From: Varroa destructor
Lineage: Eukaryota; Arthropoda; Arachnida; Mesostigmata; Varroidae
Direction: 5' to 3'
NCBI RefSeq assembly: GCF_002443255.2
Contig: NW_019211459.1
Coordinates: 24,881,388-24,945,387, forward strand
DNA length: 64,000 nt
In this document: piece by piece, positions 1 through 12,900 of the stretch
Layout of the letters: every line of letters starts with the position of its first letter
Numbering within the stretch: position 1 is the first letter of the stretch
Position numbers and translations under genes: made by a program
The notes under the pieces: model-generated
What the model was told of the DNA's origin: nothing
Database searches by the model: none
The model's input: the letters and a program-made list of their open reading frames with translations, nothing else

Positions 1-317
1 CGGTCATACGCGCAGCTGTAAACAGATACGATTTTTGCTTTAGCTAAGTTCTATCCGAGGTAGACCAAGTTCGAATATGAAGCCGAAACTGTGCAAAAGT
101 GTTCTGAACATTTTGATCCGTTTCCCTTCTTTTCGTCGCTGGTCACAAACAGCGGCAGCAGTAACAGCAGAAGCTGAAATGGCCCAGCAAACTTCTGCTT
201 CTGCAGAAGCAGTTCATTGTCTGCGGCGATGGTGGTTAGCAAGCCTTTTCTATAATTGCATTTTTTTCTAACTATGGTGCGTTGCTATGGCAGAAAATCA
301 ACTATAACTACTACCAG

Positions 318-354
<37 letters not shown>

Positions 355-356
355 AA
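318..356. repeat. (TA)n microsatellite
   Basis: About 39 bases of near-pure TA dinucleotide with one interruption. It is one of at least seven TA tracts in the window and is potentially polymorphic. Confidence 0.95.
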
Positions 357-3300
357 TCTTGTTTGTATTTTTTGCACCGTAAAGCAAAGCCACGCATACA
401 GCCACCTATAGCACCTACGCTGTGCCGATAGAAAAATAGCCAGGGCACCATAAATATGTCAGTCTCGAATGGTGAGCTTGTGGATGTTGTGTCAAGTAGC
501 CAATACAATAGCCCTCTATCTATTTATAACTGCCCCAATTTGTGAGGGGTAGTTAGCGATAGATAAGAATCGTTTCTTCAGAAAGACACAGACTACGACA
601 GCAATTCGTTATAATAAGAAATCCAACTTAATAAATTATCGTGCGCGCAGCTCTGCCTGTAGTCTAAGACGATTTCATCATATCGTGACAAGATGAAACG
701 CTAAATATATGACAGTTAGGGCTGTATATAGTATAGGGAAAGTTAAAATCTCTTAGGAAGTGTAGACCAATTATTCTTCATTGCAAAGAAGTTCCTGCCA
801 GCTTATTAATCTCTCTAAAACAAGCTACACTCCGCTCCATTTTTTTTTGTATGTAGTAGGTACATCGTGCACTACGTGCGTATTGTTGTAGTAGTTATGG
901 TACATTGTAAATCTGCTAGTGCCGTCAACTTGCCAGCCAGATTTTACTGAACCCCGGAAAACTATCATACAACGGCCGTATTACCAGTGTGTCACCAATA
1001 AAGGATGTCTGAGGAGTTTCTACAAAACTTTTCAATTTATTTATCTTCAGTATTGGCTTCTGCTTGCAGACACACCAACGGGCACAACAATCTACTTATG
1101 TAAAATTAACACCTATATCTCCACAAATAAAGTAGTTAGAGGAAGTACGGTATAAGTGAAAATATCGTTCTTTCTGCGTTCCATTTTTCAGTGTTATTTC
1201 TCTGTGCATCCCCCGTTCCGTTCTATCTTCTGAACTATATTTTCTAATACATTAGGCTAAATGCATTCAGGCGTCGAAGGCCTTGTCGCTGAACCACTTT
1301 TCCTGCTGGAACGCTTCTTTGCGGTGCCGTCCGTCCACACCTTACGCATCTGTGCTTGTATGTCAACGCCGTCTCAGATGCTTACTCTTAACACTATCAG
1401 TTTCTGCGTTATTCCGCTACTGCTCGACCAGACCCACGGCGTCTTGTCTTGCACTGTTCACTAGGGCGTCATCTTGTGCAGTCCACAACCGCCAATTTCC
1501 ACTAGGCCGTCACCATAGACAGGTCAATTGACGTTAGTGCTGCTAATTTTACGCTCTGGAGGTCTAGCCACACGGGTTTCCTGTGGCGGCTGTAAACCTG
1601 CGCCAAGCAGAGCGTTTCGTGTCGACTTTGTTCTGCCCATCCGCTGCAGTTGCGCGGCGGAGCCACTGTAGCGGCTGAGCGTCCGTCCACGCATCCGTGA
1701 TGCGAGCCCGGAACAGGCTACGCAAAAGCAAAGGCAACAGCAGAAACCGTTGTCAGACTGGCGCTAATCGTAGCTTGTAGTGGTTGTCGTATTATAGGTG
1801 CACACACATAGTTGGAACAACGGAAGCCCAACCAGCGGCACCCGTCGTGGAGCCGACGCCGATTTAGCGACCATTGCCGCTAGGGACCCGCAAATGATCA
1901 TGGATCTCGTAGATGCAGGTCTCCTGGTCACTGTGTCGCCTTTTTGCCTTTCTCTCGTTGAAGCTGTACGTGCTGCCGGGCGCGACTTGAAGGGTACGGT
2001 CTGAATTGAGCCCGGCGGTGCCGAATGTCACAACATTGAATTCTGCATTGTCTTGACGCTCAATCGTGTGTTTATTGCTTTCGCAATTCCCTCTATCTGC
2101 AGACGACACAGCGCGTCCAGAGCGAAATGCAGCAAGCAAATCGTCAACGGTTGCAAGTGACGTTACATACGTTAACGTTTGTTAATCAGAAACATGCTGC
2201 TGCTGCTGCCAGAGACGATGTGCCCAAACGCCAGATGCTCGGACGGACACGTTGACGTACAACTATGCTACTTATAGTAGTGGCGGCCGTTGTAAAAGCC
2301 GTAGCTGTGCTTAGCTGAAGTCAACAATTAAACCAGTTGCAGAGGCCGCATAAGCTGAACGAGATCTACTCAGATGAACAGTAACACCGTTAGCTAGATG
2401 AACTCAACGTCAGCAAGAACATCCGAGAAAATACACGGCGGGTTGTATAGGGCTTACGCTCGAAACGCAAGTTGCTCGCGGTTGCATCTTGGCACTCCAC
2501 GCATTTCGTTAGAGCAAACAATTATCCATAGGGGCAGATCCACCTGGCGTTAATCTTCGCTTACGAGTGCTCACTTATCGGACGTGAGAATCGCCATTAC
2601 CACGGGAGATAGGCATACAATTCGCACAACTGATATAGACCTGAAAGTGAATTGACTGCTCAAGGCGTTCGTGGTTATGGCGATCGGCTCAGGACGGCGT
2701 TCTAATCGACTGAGACACACAGAACGGAACAACGAGCCTAGAAAGATAGGGAAAGAAAAATAAAGGGCCTACGACAAATCAAACCGACCTAGAATGTCTA
2801 CCAATTGATAGAAATTAATTCATATATACGCTCCACTAATCTTATACGTATAGGAAGAGCGCGAGGACAAAACAATGCAGGCTGGATAGCATGACGGGAC
2901 CGCCGGTCATGGCGCACATTTGGCGTTATCAGACGTGCGTGGCCGTTTTCGTTGACGGCCTCTGTTAAGTTAGTCGTGGTTTCGAAGAGAAATCATCTCT
3001 GACACTGTTGGTGAAGTCCGAATTGGGCTTTTTTCGGTTAAAGTCAGATTATTACAGTGGAGATTGGTTTATTATTAATTGCACATGGCAGAAAAAAGTG
3101 CAGATTTGTTAAAAGCGAGAATCAAGGCAACGGCAAGAACAATAACAACAAAATGATAGTTACGTATTAATTGCAGTCATCGTCAATTGTGACGTCGTGC
3201 GGGGTGAGGTACTTGTTTCCACTTGTTTCTAGTAAACCCTTATCGTTACACCGCACCTTTGACCCTTGCCCTCATTTGCCTGCAACCCCTCGATTGAAGC

Positions 3301-6300
3301 AGATAGCTATTAATCGAGCGTAGGGGTAACAACAATGAATATATATTTCATAACATTCAGCTATTTGTTACGTCAGAGGTAGGAGGCGTTACGGAAGAAA
3401 ATTTACTCGTCATCAAATGAGGATTTAGCGCACGAATGCCCCGTTAACAGCATCACCGTTCCTGAAGCCACGATCAGGAACAAATAGGGCAGCGCCAGAA
3501 GGTCTCATCTAATAAGAGCATGAATGATGGTTGTGCAGTAATGCTCATTAACGTGAAAATGAACTCCTTTTCTATATAACGACTCATGAGTCGAAACTGG
3601 AAGTTCTCATTAGCATAACAGTTAATTACCTATTGAAGCCCGTTTTAGCTAGAACATCTGTTGTGTGTTTGTTATGATATTGGACAAATTTAGGAAAAGG
3701 TTATTAAGAAATAGCCAGAACCGGTTTTTGCTTACGTACGCTAGCACTGTCCTATTTTCGCATTCATGGACAACTTACTGCAAACGGGATATCGTCGTAA
3801 CGCGCAATGCTATACAGTTAACTGGTATTAATTGCGGTCTATTCTTTGTTACTAATTAATTTCGTGCAGTAGAGGTTTAAGTGGGGCTACGGTTTTTATC
3901 GGTATCACGAGCTTTATTACTATAAAAATATTTGGCAATGTCGACACATTATATCTTCCTGAGCATCGTCACAAAATAGAAGTACGGAACGCCGGCCAGC
4001 TTATCCACTTGTTTCTAGTCTATATACTTGACAAAACACAACATAATATGATAGTCAATGTTGGAACATTAAAAAAAGAAGCAAATTGAAGCAAGAAACC
4101 TTTATATGGTTCGCCAAGGACAACATATCCGTAATAATGAATACGCAATACCCTCTATTCATCGTGCAACCGCTTCGTTCTGGCAATTCCGTCTTTTTGT
4201 CTTGTTTCTGTGAAGTCGTCGAAACCCCCCAGTTCATCGAGGACTAGTGCTGCGTGTTTTGGGTCATCGCGCCGTTCCACTAACAAAAAGAGAGATAAAA
4301 ATAGTTTCAAATTCCTTGTATTCCCAGTACTTCATGCTACAGCCATTAATGTGCAAAGCTTTTGACGTCTGGCGGTCTAATCTTCTGATAGGGCAACGAC
4401 GAATCGACGCTGTCTCTAGCAGCTGGTATAACAAATCTTCGTTGATTACAGTTACTGATCCTGCAGTGTTCATCATGAGAGGCATGCAATTACCATACGA
4501 TGCACATAAACGCACACATGCTATTGCCCCTAGGCAGCCGGCGTCGGAGATGTGGGACGTCCGCCTACGCTTCAGACGTTGCCAGACGTCGCCGATCGCG
4601 AATTTGATAGCGACTCGCAACAGCTGGAAGAAAACAAAATTATTAGCAGCAACGCGGTCTAAGCCGATCCAAATAAGCGCTGTTTAATGGCAGCCATGTA
4701 AAGCTGATTACAATGTGACTTTTGGTACATAATCTTCGGAATTTGTTGCTTGGCTAGTCGGTGAGTTCTGCTATCGTATGTATATCTTCTTTTTCCTAAT
4801 AACAGGCTGTGAGGCCTATGTTGCCAACAACGCAATGTTTAATGGCGGTATAGTTTGAAACAATTAGTATAGCAAATCGATGTATCGGATCTGTGCCGAT
4901 ATATACGACAACCGATAACGGCCGCAGCGCTAACATAATTTTCGAGTAATAAGCAAAAAGGTGATCTTCAAAATGTAGCGATCAAATCATTCACTCAGTC
5001 TTCTATAGCGAAGAAGGGCTGCAATAATTAGAAATTCAGGGTTAACAGTCTCGAGGTAACTTTACGCTCTATTAAAGACGGTGGAAAATTTTACGAGTTT
5101 CTATCATTTCTATCGGTTTCTAGTTTGAACTGATCTTGAATGATAGTTGAGGTAGAAGATTTTGGCGGCCATCATCTGTCGGAAGTTTTCATAAGAATGA
5201 AAAATTATGCTTTTATTAGAGTGCTGACAGCGTTACGCTGACCTCATTCTTAGGTTCAACGTTTGGTAACAACATAATAACCAGTTACCATTCTCCTGCG
5301 CTATCTTAGCAGCATAATAACCCAATGTTCCTAAAAATGTTTGCCGATAACGTTGTGATTATATTCGGCTCTACCGAAGAATCGCTATTCTTTTACTCCG
5401 CGGCGTCCTTCCTCCTAAATTTTCTACGATACCACTGTATACTTAAGTCTGAGGAAAAAAATATAAGATATTGCACACGCCTCTGTACAGGAATCGTTAC
5501 TATCACGCACACAGATGGACATATCGAACGCAGACCTAATCAGGGGATCACTCTGTTTTCAGATATTCGTTTCTTGTTCAGTTGGTCCATCTTCATGTCT
5601 ATTTGCTTTCTCATACGCGCCTCATTGTGACTGTCTGCAGTAAGCGGCCAAACTCAAAACTCTGAGCTACAGCGCCCATCAACACGAACCAATACGTCAT
5701 CCTTGTCGTTTCTTTTCCCGCGCTGAGTGGCCGGCAGCCTTCAGAGGTACGCAATCTCGGCCATAGCGGTAGTGTCTTTCCGGCCATCAACTTAGCCATA
5801 GCCATAGCCATCCCTGTAATAGTGAGTAGTTACGTGTTTGGAATGGGGCAAACTTCACCGGTGTTGGCCCGTTGAAGGTCGGCCCTTCGCTATAAATGAG
5901 ACGAGGGCGAGTCTGGCGTTCGATAAACAGGCAAGCTTTCTTTAAAAACTCTCTTACGAGTCCAACAATCCGGCGGCGTCGGCACACGTCGCGACGACAT
6001 ACGACTTCACAATTGGCTGGTCGTTGGTACTTCGCAATTGGCTACCGTACGGCTTTCTTGTCAAAGGTAAATAAAGCAACCCGACAAATCGTCAAAAAAC
6101 AGGAACCATTAACACCGGATGATCTTCAGTTGACGTGAATGTCTATACGAATCGTACTGCAAACATACGAAAGGCGACGTAACACTCGTGTTAACGGTGG
6201 AGTGTGTTATTAGGAATCGCGCCGTTGTCGGCCTGGCCGAAAGAAGAACATCCGAAGAAAGAGAATTATACGTAATTTCGTTGCGTCGGCGGCAACTGAA

Positions 6301-9300
6301 TTGTATTGAAACGTTCGCTGGTTGTCAATCGGTGAATCATGGGTATAATAAAAATGCCGTTTCTAGAAAGCCAAGTACGGGGAGACGCTATTGATGATAG
6401 GCAGGGAAGCGATGAAGATGCTCTTCATGGGTAAAATATTAATTGAAGAACGTTCAGCATTAGAATAACTGATAACGCATAATTAGAATAGATTTAATAG
6501 TAGAACACCGTCTAAAGATTGCTGCGCGACGTTATAGGTAACTAGAAATACTTCAGGTAAAATTGTTCCGCATTCGCTGTTCTTCCATTACATGTAAACA
6601 GACAGTACTCATATGACCTGTTTGCTATTTTGTTACATACATGTGGGTCACGTCGAAGCTTTGAAGTTTCCCAGCCAAACTTTTCATCAAACAATACGAA
6701 AATCACTTACCAACCTTTCGAATTTACCTCGCCGATTTATCCGGACCGGCAAATATTGCATGATTTCGCATTATCTAGTATTAAAGGTAACATATCTCGG
6801 TAATTCGTTACCCCCATAGAATGTTTGCACTTAAGTGTTTTCACTGTTGCTGGTAGCGGCGACACGTATATAGATCGCGTAATATCAGTTAGAGTGATAC
6901 GTTTCATAATACTATATTTAAACAGCGGCAATTACCGTCAATGTGTGCGGGGCAACGATGAGGTATGGCTAATATTAAATGTGGTAATAAACATAAAGCT
7001 AATTTCAGTATAAATAAAGTCATGTTTATATTACAATCGCTAATTGTTACCATTATCTATGTTACGATAGTCATTCTGACTGTTGTCATTCATTGGCCGG
7101 CTGCCGCTGTCGTACATTTCTAGCGTCGAACGCGAAACGTCAGCGTCATCAATATGACGCGGCCTCAACGAAATGCTTCCCTTTCAGCAGCTACTGACGT
7201 TCGACGTTTTCGCTTGGGTTATGCGGAACGTTACCAGGGCAATTTTGGGCTGGTTATTCGGGGAAAATATTTCGTCACGTTTTATTCAACGCACAAAGTG
7301 AAAATTTACCCGGGCTGTCTGTAAAGACACGAGTGTGTCTATTTTCAGTCGTACCTATTGCAATAACAATTTCTACACGATAAAATATGGAACGGCCAAG
7401 TACCAATGTTGGCCTCATTGTTGATTTTCGCGAAATTTGCATGGGAATGTTTTTGTATATTGATGTAAAAAGGTAGAAACATTGATGAATCCATATTGTA
7501 AGATGATAGGTAAAATTTCGCTTGATACACACGACTTTGATGAATTTATCACATTGAAGCCTATACGATTTCGCAAATCTAGCTTATATTTTGTAAACTC
7601 CCTATTCAACCATAAATAAACATGCGTTAAAAGGATGAAGCAGACTTTGCCCGACATCTGTTTGGACCAGTCTGCTCGTAGATTCGAGGAGTCCTGCGAA
7701 AGTAGACAGGGCCAGCATCAGTAACAGGCTGCACCACATGCGTCCGCTTCAGCGATCGAGGCCATGCTAGCACCTTCTAAAGCTTTTACTAATTCCCAAG
7801 CATTTCTTCAACCAAGAAGCAAAACCCAACAGCAATATTGATTTTAGAAGTTCTCCTTTTTGATCAATGATCAAATAGATACTCTTGTTTAGTGGCAAAA
7901 AATGGTATCAGCGGTCGGTGAGTAGCAAATTTCACTTTGAGAAACAGACTCTGCAGCTCAACTAATCTGAATCAGCACAGACAAGCGTAAAGGATCGCCT
8001 TCGTCTGACACGCAGCTCACTGATGCCTTGTTGGATGGTGGAACCGTTTTCAAAAAATTCGTTCCGTCATTTTTGTGACGTATAACCAAAATGCAAATTT
8101 TCAGCACAGACTTACCATAGAAATAAAACTGATATGATCGCAAGATCACTGAGTATTTTTGTAGTGGATACCGACGCAGGCCACAGCTGTTTTGGCAGTC
8201 TAAAATACTCTTGATACTGATACGTTGACCGTTTCATTACGACACCCGTCTCGAAGCCTATACACATATGCCCGTAAGTGCCTATAGACTCGTAATATTT
8301 GCTTAGACAGACTCTTTTAAATGTGTACGTTTGTGTGCGTAGCTAAACGATTTCATTTGGTTACAGAGCCGCCTTACTACGACCCAGGCCAACCCAGAAA
8401 TGTACTTGAGCTGGTAAATCGAATCAATTTGACCAAGCTGACTAAGAAATATATATTTTATGATAAACATGCTAATATTTAAAATGAACCCAAGACGAAA
8501 AGATCATATACACATGGATTATTAAAGTTTCAAACCTAAACTTTGACTTTATGCCAATTATAATAACTAATCTATAAGAAGAAAATACGCCAGTAACGTT
8601 AGTGTATAGCTAGTTAGCAAGTGTGTTAGTTTTTACGCGATTATTAACCGTTTTTGACTACTCGTGTTGGGGCAATTGTGCCCACTTGGCATCTATACGT
8701 TAACGATACGTACGTTATTCTGGTAGTTGTTTCTAGGCATGACAAGAAAATTTATTTTTGGCGATCGTCCTTTAAACATGATGTCGTGTGTAGGTCGTAT
8801 TGGCTGAAACTGTTTAGAATAGAAGGTTTCAGTTGAGATGTAGTGACTCATTGGGAGAATCATATAAGTATCAGGTCAAATAGCTGCTTGTACGGTTGCT
8901 ACGCTGTTTCGGCGGTCCGTTAAAGAAAACTAGCAAGACGCGCTTCGGTTAGACTCCCAATGGGAACAAGCCCATTTATTTTGGACCTAAAAATGGGTGG
9001 TTTCTAGGACCTGTGCACATCAACTAAATAACTACTAATGCATAAAAAAACGAAGGTCGCTTATAAGGTACATGTGAAAAGATATACGAAAGCCGCTAAC
9101 TGAATTCAGCCGAACAGAGTTCTGTTATTTGCACCCATCCTGTTATCACTTGTCAATTAAGCCAGGCGTCGCTAAGGGTAGATTAACGTAAACTAACTTA
9201 TGTATCCTCAAATGATTATGTGGTCAGAAAATCAACCACGACAGTATATCTGCCTTATACACTTTAAAAAAATCATCCATGGATCTTTAATGACCGTCCC

Positions 9301-9545
9301 AATCCGTACCGACCAAACGTTTTACCACGAAATGCCCAAATGCGATTAACACTATGGAACGAACGCTGGAAGACGATTTTTGCTGCTTCCAAGTAACGTA
9401 AGCAGGCTAACGCGTCATTGAGCCTTCTTCATCACAGTGTGTAAGCTTACATTAGGCTTACAGGAGGCTTACATAAGAATCTTTAGGGTAATCAAAATTC
9501 CCGCAGGAATCCGAAAAGATTAACATATAACACAATCATGTGTTC

Positions 9546-9583
9546 TATATTATCTATATATATATATATATATAGATAATATA
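9546..9583. repeat. 38-bp perfect AT palindrome
   Basis: The TA tract is bounded by ATATTATCTA at 9547-9556 and its reverse complement TAGATAATAT at 9573-9582, with the core also self-complementary. This makes a perfect palindrome with no spacer. A further TA run continues to about 9595. It could extrude as a cruciform. It lies about 200 bp upstream of the MARVEL gene start codon. Confidence 0.85.
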
Positions 9584-9672
9584 TATATATATATAGTGAG
9601 AGTTCGCAAAAGTGCGATCAACAAGCTGAGGTAACACGTGAGTTAAGATCATTGTTTACGCCATTTTTTTCA

Positions 9673-9789
9673 GGTCAGCTGCTTTAAGATCCACGCTCTT
9701 ACTGACATCGAAATCATCTCTGCTCGGAGTCAACCTCAGGGGGGGGGGGTTCGACTCAAGCGCTTGTTATTTGGTCATATTGGTAGGCA
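9673..9789 (+). other. Possible 5' untranslated part of the MARVEL gene
   Basis: A pyrimidine-rich tract ending in CAG lies just before 9673 and resembles a splice acceptor, so the first coding exon may begin here with an untranslated stretch. It includes a run of ten or eleven G at 9739-9749. An in-frame TAG at 9784-9786 sits two codons before the chosen ATG, so the reading frame cannot extend upstream. Whether transcription starts here or at an earlier exon cannot be told from the sequence. Confidence 0.35.
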
Positions 9790-9984
9790 ATGGCGGGGCG
9801 AGAACACGCTCTCAATATGCAGCGAGGCCAACAGCAACCGCCGGTTTCAGCAAGAATGACCTCCATCTCGCTCAAGACAGATTTACCGGAGGGGCACACG
9901 GCGGCCCAGTCGGTAGTTCAGCTCTCTGCTTTGAATCTCGATTATTTCCGAACAATACCTGGATGGGTGAAGATTACACAATTG
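9790..9984 (+). CDS. MARVEL gene, coding exon 1 (residues 1-65)
   Basis: It begins at ATG 9790 and ends TTG|GTAAGA, a strong donor, after exactly 65 codons. It encodes the N-terminal tail and the start of membrane segment 1. An overlapping open frame at 9771-10106 in another frame is a shadow. Confidence 0.85.
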
Positions 9985-12900
9985 GTAAGAAGCCAGCGCT
10001 TAGGCACATTGTGCACTTCTATCTAAGTTGCTCTTATTCTACTGCGATATATAGTATGTATGAGGATATCTTATTGATTTTTAAATTATGCATTGACGGA
10101 TTCTAGCCTGTTTCAGTGGCATACGTTCCACTGAGGCCTACTCTCACAGGTAGTTAGCTAGTTAGTTCAATGGTCGAAATAACCTAAAAGATCTATTATT
10201 TTAAGTGACCCTCTTCGAGAGTAGTTACGCTGATCAAGGTCCTTCCTATGCAACGCGCGAGCTTAGACTGGCTTTTGATTGAGCAATCGTTCAATTTTTA
10301 AGTCAAATAGAAGCAAACTGCTACGTTTAGGGTGGACATTATCATGCTGTAAATACGCACTATTGACGAGACATTTCTTATTGTTCGATCAGTCAGACAA
10401 ACGTAAGGTAGGACCATTCTAGCGGAATTGGGCCTTCTTCACAAGTACAGATGTAGTGCATGCTAAAAAGACCTCGTGGCATGCCGTACCTCATTAGCTC
10501 CTACGGTTCCTTGGACGTAGCAGCAAGGTCGACCAGTCAGTCATTCAGCTTTCCGAAGGCAAAATACTAGCCATGCGTGTCATAAACGAAAATTTTAGAA
10601 TTTTTTCGATAGTTTCTCCCATAATAATCAGTAATTTAGGATAGAATCATTATCAAAGTTAAACCTTGCCTATTACTATTTCTATCATCTGACCGTCGGC
10701 AGCATCTTAACAATGTATTAGCATGGCGCGTCTAAATCAAGAGTCAGTTTTATATCCTATTTTTAGCTGATAGATATGCCAACTAAATGTTTTGCAGTAT
10801 TAGAAGTGTCGTTCTTGGCTATCATGATTATCTAACATAGAAATCATCTACCGCAATTACAATTTTCATTCGGAACTTTAACCAACCATTAGTAGTTTTA
10901 AAAATATTACTTTTTTCTATGGAACTAAATTTTTCGCTGACCACAAATTTTAAAAATGTAGGGACTCAAAACAACCGAAAAGTCCAAAATGTGAAAAGGG
11001 GCTTAGGGAGCCTTAAAGGGCTTCGTAAGCCCTTTTTCATAGGACAGAGGTGGCGATCGATATCCAACGCGCGTCAGTTCCTGTATCAAAAACCTGGTCA
11101 CATTAAAAATGCTCTTTCAGCCATTTTAATGCATTTTAAGCTCCCTTAAACCTCAGTCATATTTGTTCAACGCGAAAAAGCTGAATAATAACTGATCTCT
11201 GCTCAAATTTTAAAGGCGATACACTAATTTTCACTATGAAGAATGTGTGACCAGGGCGAGCCGCACGCAAACACGTCTTTAGCCGAGTCACCACTTATAG
11301 ACCCAATGGGCGGAACGACTGAAAGGCAGAGAATTGTTAGCTTAACCAGCATGCACAAGCGAGGTATAGATAGTCGCCTACGTTCCACCTCAACCTCCAT
11401 TCATCATTATAGGTAAAGTGATAAACTTTTTGGCTATACACCAGCTCCCCTGAGGGGTTCGCTCCACAGCCTCGCGTTAAATCGAGGTAAAACGCCTCCT
11501 CGCATGCGACTGCTCCTCGTCTGAGTTGTTATAGTTATAACAGTTATCTGCTCCATTAAACGAACAGGCGAGAAAGCCGCCAGCGACCGTTGCCGTTGAC
11601 CTGCAAAGTTACAGTTGTGGAAAATGCAACCGAAACCTAGCAGATCCGAGGTGAGGCTGGTGCATTATGGTATTGAGAGAACGTATCTACGGTATATGCC
11701 ACGTTCTACACAATGGCTCATCTGTGGCATTGGAGAAGGCAAAGGTCCGCTTGACAACGAAGGTTGTTGCCAGACTTTGTTCAGCAACCTTGCCAACAGA
11801 CGACAACTGAGCGAACCACAATCATGTCTATAATAAAGCTATCAAGAGAAATAGGAAGGCGAGTAAATATCTGTCTGATCTATGTAGGCTCGTTATAAAA
11901 CGTTAACGAAATCTGTTTGTGAAATAATGATCCTTGAATGAGAAAAATCCGTTTTTGCAATACAGGTATCAGGATCTAATTTTTTTTTTTCTAATTTTTC
12001 TCTTCTTCGGGATCTAGCCAAACACTGATCGATTTTCGTTCAATTCAGCGACTTGAAAAATGTTCTTTTCTTTTAGAAACCTTTGCCACCACTAAACAAA
12101 AGCTTCTTCTGTTATGTGTCTCCTAAGATTACCGAATAGCGTATAATGGATATATATGAAACTGAGCAGGTGTTCAATACTGTTCAATACTGTGTTCAAT
12201 AATAATAATAATAAAACCATTCACTGTTCATTCGTAACCGACATTCAGTTCCTATCGGCACTAAATATACGACGGGAAAAAACGGTCAGCAAGGCAAACG
12301 TATGTCTCGATTTTTCCCCCGTACCCCCCTGGAAATGTTCTCGTAGACGAGAACATACGCGTGCCGCCGTTGTCAATCAAGAAAAATAATGCTGGGACGA
12401 CGCAAGAAAATTGTTGATTCTGCCATTTTATTGTTGTTTATTGGTCTGAATGTTTTTTTTTTTAGGTGCTGGGAGTAATCTGTTTGGGATGCGGCTCTCC
12501 AGCGCTGGCCAGTTTCGCTCGATTTTACATGTTTGTAGCTGGTGTAACGTTCTGCGGTACAGCGTTGCTATCGTTGGCTCGTCTTCTTCACATATCCATA
12601 AATATACCGAATATCGAATGGTCGTTTGCCGTAAGTAGACCTTCAGTAGACAAAGATAAGAATATAGAGCAAAAAGCTTGCTATTATATCACTTTCTCTA
12701 GTGCCTCTGTTACTGTACGAAGCACACGTAAACTTGTAACGCTGTAAAGATTAGAAATACGATGTTTTTGACTTGTAAACTGCATTTCGATAAGGTTATG
12801 ATGAGATCAAGCGAACGCAAAATAAACTCAGCTGGTCGAAATGGGCCCATTGGGGTAGCTGGGTCAATGAAGGTTGTGATCATGTATTCATCTATGAGAC

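Larger units (their letters stand above)
1..9672. other. Intergenic DNA, no gene supported
   Basis: AT-rich sequence with only short, isolated open frames, none of which carries a recognisable motif or a convincing splice context. The longest is 146 codons at 4247-4687, a length expected by chance in a window of this size and base composition. A GC-richer patch at about 1260-2330 has open frames on both strands and a short CTG run near 2194; it could be a regulatory element or an unrecognised exon. Near 5797-5813 there is a three-copy GCCATA run. No RNA gene was seen. Confidence 0.6.

Noticed and set aside
4247..4687. 146-codon plus-strand frame
   Set aside because: About one frame of this length is expected by chance here; no motif, no splice context, and an equally open antisense frame.
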